A stretch of DNA of 64,000 bases from Proteus myxofaciens ATCC 19692 (GCF_001654855.1 NZ_LXEN01000094.1:35487-99486); one strand, 5' to 3'. Shown: positions 12,155 to 21,836, counted from the first letter of the stretch. The notes: generated by a model not told the origin, from the sequence alone. A program made the numbers and translations.

Positions 12155-13852
12155 TTATTGATGATTTGCTAAAAATTTTCTTATGCGCTGATGAGTATTT
12201 TTATCTGTTTCTATAGTTAACACTTGGGTTAATGTCTCATAAAGATCATGAGGCCACACAATACCAGACCAAGCAGAAAGAACATTAAGCGCCATATTTC
12301 GATTACGTAGTATTGGGCTATGTAGTTGTTTTTTGATTAATGACCAGCCAATACCTGGAAAGCTACGTAGATCTTGCATAATATATTCAACGGCATGATG
12401 TGGCTTATATTCAGAGTGATAGTTAATTAAAGATGTATCAATATTGTGTGATGCGCTTATGTTAATTTGTTGTTCTGCGAGTTTGACAACTTTTTCTATT
12501 TTATAAGAAGAATCTGTCTGCATCAGATGATGCCACCAATCAGCGTTTGGATTGCACTCTTGTAGAGAAAAAAGAAGCTCCCAAATATCAAGATGAATCG
12601 CTTTTGCGACAAGACTTGCTTGATAACTTTTTGTTCTACAGTGACTTTGTAATGATTTAATAATTAAAGCTGACCATTGCGGTTTTTGAATTATATGCTG
12701 TGAGAGTGACATTATTTGTTGTTGATAATAGTCACTCCATCCTAATTCCCCTAATGATAACCAATCTTCTCCACTATTTTGTACAAAGTCAGCAATTTCA
12801 CATACACAATGAAGTAAGTTTAATTCTTTAGGCGATATCTGATTAACTTGGTTGATAAATTCTAGGCATACTTGCGGTCCTTGTGCGTAATCATAAATAT
12901 CTTTTGTGGGGCCACCATTAAGTAATGCGCGTAAAATATCACTGCATCCAAGCAGTAATTGAGGATCTTCAGGATAAGTATTCAATATCTCTAATAACTT
13001 GCCTTTAGTCGCACAATTATAAGCAACATACTCTATCATCACATTATTTTTGTACCCTTCGGTTAATAGCCAATAACGAGTACTGATTGAAAGCGGTGCT
13101 GGTAAATATTCAATAAATTGAATTCGTCCCCAATCTTTTGTTCTTGGCCCTAATAAATCAAAAAATGAACTTATATTTTGATAATTAACTCTTTTTTTTA
13201 TTGAATAGAGAGAATAAAGCGTAAACTCAGGGTGAAGAGCAAATAAAAACAATAGTCGCTGTGATATTCCATCACGAAAAAGGCTCAACAGACCTAAACT
13301 TATTTTTATCGTATTTTTGTTAGGACTTTTGTATAAGAGCCATAAGATAAGCTGAAAATATAATCTATTATTTATTAAGTTATCATCTTGCTCGATTTTA
13401 TTAATTAGGTAAGGAAGGTAGGTAATAGGAGCAAGTTTATCTTGGCATATTAATGTATAAAAAAGGGCAACATTTTCTTTATCAGGCAGTAAGATGGCTT
13501 TTTTTATTGCGCTATAAATTAATAAAGCAAATTGCTCACAATCTTTATCGGAGGGGGATTGTTCAAGTGAGGCACCAATCCGCCGATATAAAATTAACCC
13601 TTCTCTGGCACCTGCTGACCAATTAAAAGAGACTTCAACATCATTATCATCAATTTTTATCGTTTCTTCTGATAATAAATTAAATTTCTTGGGTAAGGGT
13701 TGCTCACCTATTTCATAGGGTTGTAACTGTAAGTAGAGCGAAGGCACAGATACAGATAAAGGATAGATTTCAGAAAAATCAAAGCTAATACCTATTGATA
13801 TTGGAGACCTACTGAAAAAGGTATTGCGCCAACTTGTCATAATATACCCCAT
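12155..13852 (-). CDS. Hypothetical protein, large alpha-helical (possibly HEAT-like), unrecognised family
   Basis: I do not recognise this 565-residue protein. It has no signal peptide or clear membrane helix and is rich in Leu, Ile and Ser. Much of it reads as amphipathic helix pairs; the C-terminal stretch (roughly 480-565, with HSPILRNRNMALNVLSAW and ETDKNTHQRIRKFLANHQ) resembles HEAT-type helical repeats. No catalytic motif is visible. It lies between ytfB and the Zur-controlled rpmE2 operon, where E. coli has nothing equivalent, and is AT-rich like accessory genes. The start is ambiguous between ATG codons at 13852 and 13840, each with a plausible Shine-Dalgarno. Confidence 0.75.
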   Translation of the reverse strand: MGYIMTSWRNTFFSRSPISIGISFDFSEIYPLSVSVPSLYLQLQPYEIGEQPLPKKFNLLSEETIKIDDNDVEVSFNWSAGAREGLILYRRIGASLEQSPSDKDCEQFALLIYSAIKKAILLPDKENVALFYTLICQDKLAPITYLPYLINKIEQDDNLINNRLYFQLILWLLYKSPNKNTIKISLGLLSLFRDGISQRLLFLFALHPEFTLYSLYSIKKRVNYQNISSFFDLLGPRTKDWGRIQFIEYLPAPLSISTRYWLLTEGYKNNVMIEYVAYNCATKGKLLEILNTYPEDPQLLLGCSDILRALLNGGPTKDIYDYAQGPQVCLEFINQVNQISPKELNLLHCVCEIADFVQNSGEDWLSLGELGWSDYYQQQIMSLSQHIIQKPQWSALIIKSLQSHCRTKSYQASLVAKAIHLDIWELLFSLQECNPNADWWHHLMQTDSSYKIEKVVKLAEQQINISASHNIDTSLINYHSEYKPHHAVEYIMQDLRSFPGIGWSLIKKQLHSPILRNRNMALNVLSAWSGIVWPHDLYETLTQVLTIETDKNTHQRIRKFLANHQ

Positions 13853-14013
13853 TTATTTTACCTTATAAGTATAACTTTAGCGGAAAATAGACAGTTTGAA
13901 GAAAATAAAGCAGAAAAAATTCTCTCCTGTAATCATCTATTAGGCTAAATATCCCTATTTTTATCAGTATAGAAAAAAAGATCTTAAAAAAACTAGCTAA
14001 TAAATATCAAAAG

Positions 14014-14028
14014 CGTTACATTATAACA
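14014..14028. promoter_or_regulatory. Second, degenerate Zur-box-like site
   Basis: CGTTACATTATAACA matches the perfect palindrome 24 bp downstream at 13 of 15 positions. A pair of sites at this distance suggests two Zur dimers on the same face or nearly so. Confidence 0.6.
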
Positions 14029-14037
14029 AATTCATAT

Positions 14038-14052
14038 TGTTATATTATAACA
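14038..14052. promoter_or_regulatory. Zur box upstream of rpmE2-rpmJ2-zinT
   Basis: TGTTATATTATAACA is a perfect 7-1-7 palindrome identical to the core of the enterobacterial Zur consensus (TGTTATANTATAACA). It lies 22 nt before the rpmE2 start, so bound Zur-Zn would block transcription. All three downstream genes belong to families known to be in Zur regulons. Confidence 0.88.
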
Positions 14053-14074
14053 TTACATGTTTTAGGGGGTATTC

Positions 14075-14323
14075 ATGAAACAAGTTATTCATCCACAATA
14101 TCGAACAGTTATTTTTCACGACACGAGCGCAGATGCTTATTTTAAAGTCGGCTCCACTATAAAGACGGAAAAAACTATTGAGTTTGAAGGCCAGACATAT
14201 CCTTACGTCACACTGGATATTTCTTCTCAATCACATCCGTTTTATACCGGTAAGCAAAAAACGCATGCTCAAGAAGGTAATGTGGCTCGCTTTAATAAAC
14301 GTTTTGGTCGCTTTGTTAATTAA
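14075..14323 (+). CDS. rpmE2: 50S ribosomal protein L31 type B (zinc-independent)
   Basis: This is the zinc-free paralogue of L31, which replaces the zinc-ribbon L31 on ribosomes when zinc is scarce and so releases zinc. The 82-residue protein ([21 protein letters not shown]...[11 protein letters not shown]) lacks the CxxC pairs of the zinc-binding form; I see no cysteine in it. GGGGG at 14065-14069 serves as Shine-Dalgarno. It is the first gene of a three-gene unit behind Zur boxes. Confidence 0.95.
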   Translation: MKQVIHPQYRTVIFHDTSADAYFKVGSTIKTEKTIEFEGQTYPYVTLDISSQSHPFYTGKQKTHAQEGNVARFNKRFGRFVN

Positions 14324-14332
14324 GGTAAAAAA

Positions 14333-14458
14333 ATGCAGGTATTAAGTTCACTAAAAAGTGCAAAACAACGCCACCCAGATTGCAAAGTCGTTCGTCGTCG
14401 TGGACGTCTTTATGTAATTTGTAAATCAAACCCACGCTTTAAAGCAGTCCAAGGATAA
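14333..14458 (+). CDS. rpmJ2: 50S ribosomal protein L36 type B (zinc-independent)
   Basis: This 41-residue protein begins [17 protein letters not shown] and ends NPRFKAVQG. It is the alternative L36, which lacks the complete Cys/His zinc ribbon of the standard form: only Cys17 and Cys30 remain. It starts 9 nt after rpmE2 and ends 4 nt before zinT, so the three genes form one unit. It would replace zinc-containing L36 under zinc starvation. Confidence 0.93.
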   Translation: MQVLSSLKSAKQRHPDCKVVRRRGRLYVICKSNPRFKAVQG

Positions 14459-14462
14459 GTTT

Positions 14463-15107
14463 ATGGAAAAACCTATTTTTTCTTGTTTATTGATCATGGG
14501 CTTACTTGGTACGGCAATGTCTGTTGTTGCTCATGGCCATCATGAAAAGGTACAAACTCAAGCACAACGCGATGCAGCCAATGGTATTTTTGAGGACAAG
14601 GATGTTCTCAATCGTTCTTTGAGTGATTGGGATGGAGTATGGCAATCTGCTGAGCCTTATTTGTTGAGTGGAGAGTTAGATCCTGTTTTACAAAAGAAAG
14701 CAGAGACGAAAAAAGATAAAACAGTTGAAGAATATCGCGCTTATTATGCTCAAGGCTATAAAACAGATATTGATATGATAGGCATTGAAGATAATGTGAT
14801 TGAATTCCATCAAGGCGAAAAAATAGATAGTTGTGAATATCACTATGATGGTTATCATATTTTGCATTATGAATCAGGTAAGAAGGGTGTTCGTTATCTA
14901 TTTAGTTGTAATGATAAACAAAGCCAAGCACCGAAGTTTATTCAGTTTAGTGATCATATTATTGCACCAGAAAAATCAGAGCATTTTCATTTATATATGG
15001 GAAATAATTCACATAAAGAATTATTTAAAGAGCTAAATAATTGGCCAACGTTTTATCCTTATTCCATGAAAGGCAAAGATATTGTTCATGAGATGCTCTA
15101 TCACTAG
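14463..15107 (+). CDS. zinT: Periplasmic zinc-binding protein ZinT
   Basis: ZinT binds zinc in the periplasm and passes it to the ZnuABC importer under zinc limitation. The 214-residue protein has a signal peptide (about 1-23, cleavage near VVA-HG), an N-terminal His cluster HGHH (24-27), and the ZinT calycin domain with SEHFHLYMGNNSHKE near the C terminus carrying the zinc-ligand histidines. It is the last gene of the rpmE2-rpmJ2-zinT operon. In E. coli zinT stands alone, so the operon arrangement is specific to this lineage. Confidence 0.95.
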   Translation: MEKPIFSCLLIMGLLGTAMSVVAHGHHEKVQTQAQRDAANGIFEDKDVLNRSLSDWDGVWQSAEPYLLSGELDPVLQKKAETKKDKTVEEYRAYYAQGYKTDIDMIGIEDNVIEFHQGEKIDSCEYHYDGYHILHYESGKKGVRYLFSCNDKQSQAPKFIQFSDHIIAPEKSEHFHLYMGNNSHKELFKELNNWPTFYPYSMKGKDIVHEMLYH

Positions 15108-15137
15108 TTACAGATAATAGAGTACAAATAATTATTT

Positions 15138-15169
15138 ATACCCTCGATATATTATCGAGGGTATTTTTT
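15138..15169 (+). terminator. Terminator of the rpmE2-rpmJ2-zinT operon
   Basis: A perfect 12-bp stem (ATACCCTCGATA, 15138-15149, with 15153-15164) around loop TAT is followed by TTTTT, 31 nt after zinT. Confidence 0.92.
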
Positions 15170-15247
15170 GCTTAACGTCTTAATACATAGAATGATTTTA
15201 AATATAAAAGAAGCCACTTCCTTGCTGACTGATTTTGTATTTTTATA

Positions 15248-16696
15248 TTATAAACCTTGGCAGAGATATTTCATTTCCATATAGTCTTCAATACCATGTT
15301 CAGAACCTTCACGTCCTAAACCAGATTGTTTAATACCACCAAAAGGTGCAACTTCATTTGAAATAGCGCCAGTATTAATACCGACCATACCATATTCTAA
15401 GTTTTCAGATACACGCCAAATACGTTGTGGATCTTCACTATAGAAATAAGCGGCTAAGCCATAAATAGTATTATTGGCAAGTTTGACAACATCGTCTTCA
15501 TTTTCAAAAATAACGATAGGGGCAACAGGGCCAAATATTTCTTCTTCAAGAATATGACTTTCAGCAGGGACATTACCAACAACAGTAGGTTGGAAGAAGT
15601 TTTCGCCCGCTTTATCTTTTTCTCCACCACATAAGAGCGTTGCGCCACGTTTTAGCGTGTCAGCAAGTAATGACTGCGATTTTTCAATCGCTTTATGATT
15701 GATTAATGGACCTATAGTTACACCTTCGTCAAAACCATTACCTACTTTTAATTTTTTCACCGCTTCAACAAAACGTTGGCTAAATACATCATAAACATCT
15801 TTATGGACATAAAAACGATTTGCGCATACACAAGTTTGCCCTGCATTGCGAAATTTCGCCGCCATAGCACCTTCAACTGCTTTATCGATATCGGCATCAT
15901 TAAAGACAATAAATGGCGCATTACCTCCTAACTCAAGCGAGACTTTTTTGATGCTATCAGAACATTGGCGCATTAATAAACGTCCGACGCCTGTTGAGCC
16001 TGTAAAACTCAATTTTCTTACACGAGGATCAGAAGTGAGAACTTCACCAATTTTAGCCGCATCGCCTGTTACTATATTGATAACACCTGCTGGAATACCT
16101 GCTTGAGTGGCTAATTCAGCAAGGGCAAGTGCAGTATAAGGTGTTTCATTTGCAGGTTTAATTACCATGGTACACCCTGCTGCTAATGCAGGTGCTGCTT
16201 TACGAGTAATCATAGCTGCTGGGAAATTCCAAGGCGTAATAGCGGCACAAACACCAATACCTTGTCTGATGACCATAAGACGTTTATCTGGCGAAGGTGA
16301 CGGAATAATTTCGCCATTAGTCCGTTTTCCTTGCTCTGCAAACCATTCAATAAATGAAGCTGCATAGCTTATTTCGCCTTCAGCTTCTGCAAGAGGTTTA
16401 CCTTGTTCAAAGGTCATCAGTTCTGCAAGTTGGCGCTTATTTTCGATGATTAATGTAAACCATTTCCGTAATAAGGTCGCGCGTTGGTGTGCGGTTAACG
16501 CACGCCATTTTGGTAGAGCTTGTTGTGCCGCATTCACTGCACTGAGTGTTTCTTGAGTCGACATATTAGGTACTGTACCTAATAGTGTATCTGTTGCGGG
16601 ATCTATCACATCAACAGTGTCTTTATTTTGAGCATCACACCAAAGCCCATCAATATAGCCTTGTTCTCGGAAATAAGGATTCGCCGTTATTTTCAC
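15248..16696 (-). CDS. gabD: NADP-dependent succinate-semialdehyde dehydrogenase
   Basis: GabD oxidises succinic semialdehyde to succinate, the last step of GABA degradation. The 482-residue protein is the E. coli GabD length and has the aldehyde dehydrogenase motifs: cofactor-binding FTGSTGVGR (231-239), LELGGNAP with general base Glu255, and GQTCVCANR with catalytic Cys289. It stands alone here: no gabT, gabP or csiD neighbour. Other semialdehyde substrates are possible. A divergent promoter region separates it from fklB. Confidence 0.9.
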   Translation of the reverse strand: MKITANPYFREQGYIDGLWCDAQNKDTVDVIDPATDTLLGTVPNMSTQETLSAVNAAQQALPKWRALTAHQRATLLRKWFTLIIENKRQLAELMTFEQGKPLAEAEGEISYAASFIEWFAEQGKRTNGEIIPSPSPDKRLMVIRQGIGVCAAITPWNFPAAMITRKAAPALAAGCTMVIKPANETPYTALALAELATQAGIPAGVINIVTGDAAKIGEVLTSDPRVRKLSFTGSTGVGRLLMRQCSDSIKKVSLELGGNAPFIVFNDADIDKAVEGAMAAKFRNAGQTCVCANRFYVHKDVYDVFSQRFVEAVKKLKVGNGFDEGVTIGPLINHKAIEKSQSLLADTLKRGATLLCGGEKDKAGENFFQPTVVGNVPAESHILEEEIFGPVAPIVIFENEDDVVKLANNTIYGLAAYFYSEDPQRIWRVSENLEYGMVGINTGAISNEVAPFGGIKQSGLGREGSEHGIEDYMEMKYLCQGL

Positions 16697-16952
16697 TTGA
16701 TACCTCTCTGAACTCTATATATTGATATTTAGTTCTGAATTAACAGTACTACATAGGTTTATTATATGCATAGGGACTGATTTTGTGAAAAAAAAGTCTA
16801 ATGAATTTTACTAGAAGGCATAGGGATATACGCTATTTCGAGTAATTTGAAGATACTTTTAGCGAATAATGACGATAAACATTGACGAAAGGTTTACGCT
16901 AAAAGCCACCACTGCTATTCTTGGCTAACATTCATAAAAACAGGTATTTTTC

Positions 16953-17573
16953 ATGTCAAAACCATCATTTGATTCTATCGAATCACAGGCAAGTTACGGT
17001 ATTGGTCTACAAGTTGGCCAACAACTAACTGAGTCAGGTCTTCAAGGGCTAGAGCCAGCTGCATTACTCGCAGGATTGACCGATGCATTAGAAGGCAATG
17101 CGCCTGCTGTACCTGTTGAAACGCTACATAATGCATTACGTACTATGCATGAACGCGCTGAAGCTATTCGTCAAGAACGACAAGCAGCGCTTGCTGATGC
17201 TGGTAAAGTTTTCTTAGAAGAAAACGTAAAAAATGAAGGCGTAACGGTCACTGAGTCAGGGTTACAATTCAAAGTATTGACAAAAGGTGAAGGCGTAATT
17301 CCTGCAAGTACAGACCATGTTCGTGTTCACTACACAGGTCGTTTAATTGATGGTACTGTGTTTGATAGTTCAGTACAACGTGGTCAGCCAGCAGAATTCC
17401 CAGTAAATGGTGTTATTGCAGGTTGGGTTGAAGCGTTGACAATGATGCCAGTAGGCTCTAAATGGGAATTATATGTTCCTTATCAATTAGCCTATGGCGA
17501 GCGTGGCGCGGGTGCGGCTATCCCTCCATTTGCTACATTAGTTTTTGAAGTAGAATTATTAGAGATTTTATAA
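16953..17573 (+). CDS. fklB: FKBP-type peptidyl-prolyl cis-trans isomerase, 22 kDa
   Basis: FklB (FKBP22) catalyses cis-trans isomerisation of prolyl bonds. The 206-residue protein has an N-terminal dimerisation domain (about 1-85) and the FKBP domain (about 100-206) with [18 protein letters not shown] and the C-terminal [25 protein letters not shown]. Length matches E. coli FklB. It is cytoplasmic, with no signal peptide. A terminator follows directly. Confidence 0.96.
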   Translation: MSKPSFDSIESQASYGIGLQVGQQLTESGLQGLEPAALLAGLTDALEGNAPAVPVETLHNALRTMHERAEAIRQERQAALADAGKVFLEENVKNEGVTVTESGLQFKVLTKGEGVIPASTDHVRVHYTGRLIDGTVFDSSVQRGQPAEFPVNGVIAGWVEALTMMPVGSKWELYVPYQLAYGERGAGAAIPPFATLVFEVELLEIL

Positions 17574-17603
17574 TTTCTTAACCTACTTTAAAACATCAAT
17601 ATC

Positions 17604-17630
17604 ATAGCCGGTTTTATCCGGCTATTTTTG
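17604..17630 (+). terminator. Terminator of fklB
   Basis: ATAGCCGG and CCGGCTAT form an 8-bp stem followed by TTTTTG, 30 nt after the fklB stop. Confidence 0.88.
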
Positions 17631-17714
17631 TCTCTATGCTAAAATAAAGAGACAGCAGGATAATTGGTTTTATAAGAGAAACTATCCCTCTTATAAAAAT
17701 AAGAGAGGTGAATG

Positions 17715-18455
17715 ATGTTAGAACAAGTCAGTCAATTAGCTCGCGAAGCGGGTATGGCGATAATGAAAATCTATCAACAATCTGAGCCTATTCAAGTGCA
17801 GGAGAAAAGTGATAATTCACCGGTGACAGCAGCAGATCTCGCCGCACACCAAATTATCAAACAAGGGCTGACGGCTCTTACTCCTGAGATCCCTCAATTA
17901 TCAGAAGAAGATCCCCCAGTATGGGAAGAAAGACGTCACTGGGAGCGTTATTGGTTAATAGATCCTTTAGATGGTACTAAAGAATTTATTAGTAAAAATG
18001 GCGAATTCACGGTCAATATTGCCTTAATTGAAAAAGGTATTCCAATTTTAGGTGTTGTTTATTCACCTGTTCAAAATGTACTTTATTGTGCGGAAAATAA
18101 ACAAGCGTGGAAAGAGGTATGTGGACAACGATTACCAATAAGAGTGAGTCGTGCTGAGCCACCTGTTATTGTAATTAGCCGTTCTCATCAAGATGACGAG
18201 TTAAAAGAATACCTATCTCAGTTAGGTGAGCATCAAACTGTTACAGTTGGTTCGTCATTAAAATTTTGTCTTGTTGCAGAAGGAAAAGCGCAACTTTATC
18301 CGCGATTTGGACCTACTCACACATGGGATACGGCAGCAGGTCATGCGATCGCGATTGCAGCGGGCGCGCATGTTACTGATTGGAAAGGGGTAACATTAGA
18401 TTATTCACCGAAAGAGTCGCTCATTAATCCCGGCTTTAGAGTGTCTATTTTTTAA
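17715..18455 (+). CDS. cysQ: 3'(2'),5'-bisphosphate nucleotidase CysQ
   Basis: CysQ hydrolyses 3'-phosphoadenosine 5'-phosphate, a by-product of sulfate assimilation, to AMP. The protein has the inositol-monophosphatase-fold metal motifs SEEDPP (63-68), DPLDGTKEF (83-91) and WDTAAGHA near the C terminus. Two ATGs are adjacent. I chose 17715 because it gives the family start ([10 protein letters not shown]) and lies 6 nt from GAGG, whereas the ATG at 17712 is only 3 nt from it. It converges on ytfJ. Confidence 0.95.
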   Translation: MLEQVSQLAREAGMAIMKIYQQSEPIQVQEKSDNSPVTAADLAAHQIIKQGLTALTPEIPQLSEEDPPVWEERRHWERYWLIDPLDGTKEFISKNGEFTVNIALIEKGIPILGVVYSPVQNVLYCAENKQAWKEVCGQRLPIRVSRAEPPVIVISRSHQDDELKEYLSQLGEHQTVTVGSSLKFCLVAEGKAQLYPRFGPTHTWDTAAGHAIAIAAGAHVTDWKGVTLDYSPKESLINPGFRVSIF

Positions 18456-18472
18456 TATTGAAAATGTTAAGT

Positions 18473-18499
18473 CAGAGCCCTTATTATTTTAGGGCTCTG
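18473..18499. terminator. Hairpin between convergent cysQ and ytfJ
   Basis: CAGAGCCCT and AGGGCTCTG form a perfect 9-bp stem with a 9-nt loop. Neither flank has a strong T run, so termination may be only partial. Confidence 0.55.
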
Positions 18500-18514
18500 G
18501 TAATAATATGATGA

Positions 18515-19081
18515 CTATTCTTTAATTAGATCATTAATGAGATTAATGCTTTTAGTAATTTCAGCCCCACTTAATATGCCTTCTTTTACAAAACGTACTT
18601 TGCCTTGTTTATCAAGAATAATAATTGCGGAGTTTTCTTTTTCTAATCCCCAGCTTTTCTGTGCAACACCATCGGCATCAACAATAAATTGTGACCATGG
18701 AAATTCTTTTTTACTATCTTCAACACTTCCTCTCACAAAAGGTCCTGTGCCAAAGATTGCATCATCAGTATTGATGATAGTTGTTGTTTGATAGCTCTCT
18801 TGTGGGAATTTAGCTTGCTTAACAGCATCAATAAATGGTGCGTTCATCTCTTTGGCTTTGCTACGACCAGCAATGTGCTGAATAGCGCGTACTTTGCCAT
18901 TCAATAAACTGCTATTCCAATTTTGATAACTGAATTTGTCTTTAGCCGTGTCATAAAGAAGCTCACCCTTATCATCTACTGTAATCGGGGTCGGGGCTAG
19001 TGTCGTATTTTCAGTAATATTATGAGCTAAAGCCCACGTTGATGTACTTAATAAAAGTGTTGCTAAGATTATTTTGTGCAT
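18515..19081 (-). CDS. ytfJ: YtfJ family periplasmic thioredoxin-like protein
   Basis: YtfJ is a predicted periplasmic protein of thioredoxin-like fold; its function is not settled. The protein has a signal peptide (MHKIILATLLLSTSTWALAHN, cleavage near ALA-HN) and a conserved body with GKVRAIQHIAGRSKAKE, TTIINTDDAIFGTGPFVRG and WSQFIVDADGVAQKSWGL. I see no CxxC pair, so a redox role is doubtful. I chose the ATG at 19081, because AGGA lies 8 nt upstream; the reading frame stays open to a GTG at 19108. It converges with cysQ, as in E. coli. Confidence 0.9.
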   Translation of the reverse strand: MHKIILATLLLSTSTWALAHNITENTTLAPTPITVDDKGELLYDTAKDKFSYQNWNSSLLNGKVRAIQHIAGRSKAKEMNAPFIDAVKQAKFPQESYQTTTIINTDDAIFGTGPFVRGSVEDSKKEFPWSQFIVDADGVAQKSWGLEKENSAIIILDKQGKVRFVKEGILSGAEITKSINLINDLIKE

Positions 19082-19361
19082 AGCCATTGTCCTATTATTA
19101 AAATCCACTTCACGTTCTATTAATCATAGAACGTTATCGGAAAAAGATGTTCTTATTGACACATTTTTTTAACATATAAGTTGTAATATACGGTCTACGT
19201 TATATCTACTTATCTTCTTTAATGTCAAAAAAGGTAAAAATAGATAAGAAAACTAAATAAGTTGAACCTAGTAGTTATAATTAGGTCTTTAATTTTGGTA
19301 TATAAAGGTAAGTCTTTTTGACTTATAAACTCACTACTGAGCATGGGAGACTAACTGAAAG

Positions 19362-19568
19362 ATGAAAATCTTCAACCGCTATAACCCACAAAAAATTGCT
19401 CTCTACGTTAAAACCTTATTTCGTGGACGGTTTTACATCAAAGGAATGGGCGCTTTTGAATTCGATTACGGTAAAATTTTATTACCAAAAATAAAAGATA
19501 AACCACATTTTAGTGTGATGAGCGAAGTGAACCAACAGGTTGTTTTACTCAAAGCCGAAATGGGTTAA
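19362..19568 (+). CDS. ytfK: YtfK family protein, modulator of the stringent response
   Basis: In E. coli YtfK stimulates SpoT-dependent (p)ppGpp accumulation under phosphate and fatty-acid starvation. This 68-residue protein ([40 protein letters not shown]) is the same length and is clearly the same family. It is cytoplasmic and single-domain, between ytfJ and ytfL as in E. coli. A hairpin with an 11-bp stem (19585-19595 with 19614-19624) lies 17 nt downstream and may separate it from converging ytfL. Confidence 0.92.
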   Translation: MKIFNRYNPQKIALYVKTLFRGRFYIKGMGAFEFDYGKILLPKIKDKPHFSVMSEVNQQVVLLKAEMG

Positions 19569-19645
19569 CTTTTATCCAATAGATAACTGAGTCTTTATTT
19601 TGTTATTTTATATAAGACTCAGTTATTAATTACCAGCATTACTAT

Positions 19646-21025
19646 CTATTTTATTTTCTTATCTTCATCTGCCTTTATTTCTGAATTTGTCGTTGTTTGT
19701 ATCAACGGCGAAATTTCTTGTAACATAGGCTTAACAGGTGGCACATCACCGACTTTGGTCACTAATAGTTGGTCGATTTTATAATTATCGATATCAACGA
19801 CTTCAAATTTATATCCTGAGAACTTGACATAATCAGTGCGTTTTGGAATTTTGCGTAGGCGATACATCATAAAGCCTGCGATCGTTTCGTAGTTACTTGA
19901 GTCTGGGAAATCATCAATATCAAGTGCGCGCATAACATCATCAATCGGCGTACCGCCCTCAACTAACCATGAATGTTCATCACGACTGACAATTTGTTCT
20001 TCTTGCCCTGGTCCCATAAGATGGCCCATCAACGTCACCATGACGTCATTTAGCGTGATAACACCCATTACCATGGCATATTCATTTAAAATGATAGCAA
20101 AGTCTTCCCCTGATGTTTTAAAGCTTTCTAACATATCAGAGAGTGTTAATGTATCAGGAATAATTAGCGCTTTGCGAATATGAACGCCTTCATTGAGGTT
20201 AAGGCTTTGACCATTGATAACGCGGTTAAGTAGCTCTTTAGAATCAACATAACCAATAATATGATCAATATCGCCTTCACAAACGAGAAATTTAGAATGA
20301 GGTTGGGTGGCTATTTTATACTTAATATCGGCTTCTGTTTCTTCACGATCAAAGTAAACAACATCTTCTCGTGGTGTCATTGCAGATGGCACTGTGCGTG
20401 ATTCTAATTCAAACACGTTTTCAATTAATTCATGTTCTTGTTTACGTAAAACACCTGCAACAGCACCTGCTTCAACAATGGCAAAAATATCATCAGAGGT
20501 AATATCTTCATTTCTTACCATCGGAATTTTAAAGAGTTTAAAAATAAGATCAGCCATGCCATTAAATAGCCAAACTAAAGGGCGGAATAAGGCAAGACAA
20601 AAACGCATTGGATTGACAATTCTTAGCGCAATAGGTTCTGGTTTTATCATACCAATACGTTTAGGCGTTAAGTCTGCCAGTAGAATAAACATAGAGGTGA
20701 CAATAATAAATGAGAACACAGAACCTAGCTGTTGTGATAGAGACTCTGATAAGAACTGCTCGAAAAAACTTTTTAATGAAGGTGAGAATGCAGATTCACC
20801 CACAATACCCGCTAAAATCGCAACGGCATTTAAGCCGATTTGCACAACGGTAAAAAACATACCCGGTGTTTCTTGCATCTTTAACACACGCGCTGCGTTG
20901 ATATTGCCTTCATCAACGAGTTGTTTCAATTTAATTCGGCGAGAAGCTGCGAGAGATATTTCTGACAGCGAGAAAAAGGCACTGATAGCACAGAGTAAAA
21001 GGACGATGAGTAAACTATTAAGCAT
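19646..21025 (-). CDS. ytfL: Inner-membrane CNNM/DUF21-CBS-CorC protein (YtfL, PaeA)
   Basis: YtfL/PaeA of E. coli is implicated in export of polyamines such as cadaverine and putrescine. The 459-residue protein has an N-terminal DUF21 membrane domain with four hydrophobic segments in about residues 1-165 (MLNSLLIVLLLCAISAFFSLSEISLAASRR), a CBS pair (about 215-340) and the CorC/HlyC-type C-terminal domain (about 350-430). It ends in a charged tail. Ion or polyamine specificity cannot be read from the sequence. Its start region faces msrA, transcribed in the same direction. Confidence 0.92.
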   Translation of the reverse strand: MLNSLLIVLLLCAISAFFSLSEISLAASRRIKLKQLVDEGNINAARVLKMQETPGMFFTVVQIGLNAVAILAGIVGESAFSPSLKSFFEQFLSESLSQQLGSVFSFIIVTSMFILLADLTPKRIGMIKPEPIALRIVNPMRFCLALFRPLVWLFNGMADLIFKLFKIPMVRNEDITSDDIFAIVEAGAVAGVLRKQEHELIENVFELESRTVPSAMTPREDVVYFDREETEADIKYKIATQPHSKFLVCEGDIDHIIGYVDSKELLNRVINGQSLNLNEGVHIRKALIIPDTLTLSDMLESFKTSGEDFAIILNEYAMVMGVITLNDVMVTLMGHLMGPGQEEQIVSRDEHSWLVEGGTPIDDVMRALDIDDFPDSSNYETIAGFMMYRLRKIPKRTDYVKFSGYKFEVVDIDNYKIDQLLVTKVGDVPPVKPMLQEISPLIQTTTNSEIKADEDKKIK

Positions 21026-21194
21026 ATAAGGCTCACATTACCCTAAGTATTTAAACCAAAGGGCAATACTAGAGTGTTAATAAAAGAAGATAAATCAATA
21101 TATTGTGATTGGCTATTTAATAAAAATAGGCACAAAGACAGAAAAGAGGGCAAGATTATATCATTGCCCTGCTATTTTCCGCCAGTTTTTCTAA

Positions 21195-21836
21195 TCAGTT
21201 CGTTTCAGGTGGAAAACAAATCCCCATTCCACCTAATCCGCAATAACCTTGCGGATTTTTAAAGAGATATTGTTGATGATAATCTTCAGCAAAATAAAAA
21301 GGACCTACAGGTTGAACCTCTGTGGTTATCTCTCTCGTTACACCTTGCTCATTCATCGCTTGTTGATAACGTTTTTTTGATTCAATGGCTTGTTCATATT
21401 GTAATAGTGTATCGGTATAAATCGCTGAGCGATACTGGCTGCCAATATCATTGCCTTGTCGTTCTCCTTGTGAAGGATCGTGATTTTCCCAAAATAGGGC
21501 TAAAAGGGCTTGGTAGCTAATGATAGAGGGGTCAAAAACAACTCTCACAGTTTCAGCATGGCCAGTTAAACCTTCGCATACTTGTTCATAAGTTGGGTTT
21601 TTTGTGACACCACCGCTATAGCCTGCACTCGTTGAATAAACACCCGATAATTTCCAAAAAAGACGTTCTACGCCCCAAAAACAACCCATAGCAAAATAGG
21701 CAACTGACATATTTTCAGGGATTTCTTTGATTGAGTGTCCATTTACAGCATGATTAGCAGATATTTCTAATGGTGTCGTATTGCCTTCTAGGGCATTCTC
21801 CGGTTCGTAAGCTTTATGTTGCAAGGTAGGCTCCAT
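21195..21836 (-). CDS. msrA: Peptide methionine sulfoxide reductase A
   Basis: MsrA reduces the S epimer of methionine sulfoxide in proteins and free methionine. The 213-residue protein has the catalytic GCFWGVER (Cys52) and the resolving cysteines Cys199 and Cys207 in [15 protein letters not shown], matching the E. coli arrangement. The N-terminal 40 residues are the enterobacterial extension. It is divergent from tamA, which starts 136 nt away, as in E. coli. Confidence 0.97.
   Translation of the reverse strand: MEPTLQHKAYEPENALEGNTTPLEISANHAVNGHSIKEIPENMSVAYFAMGCFWGVERLFWKLSGVYSTSAGYSGGVTKNPTYEQVCEGLTGHAETVRVVFDPSIISYQALLALFWENHDPSQGERQGNDIGSQYRSAIYTDTLLQYEQAIESKKRYQQAMNEQGVTREITTEVQPVGPFYFAEDYHQQYLFKNPQGYCGLGGMGICFPPETN

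Noticed and set aside
20394..21029. 211-residue plus-strand ORF inside ytfL
   Set aside because: Antisense shadow of ytfL, whose protein is clearly conserved; no start signal.
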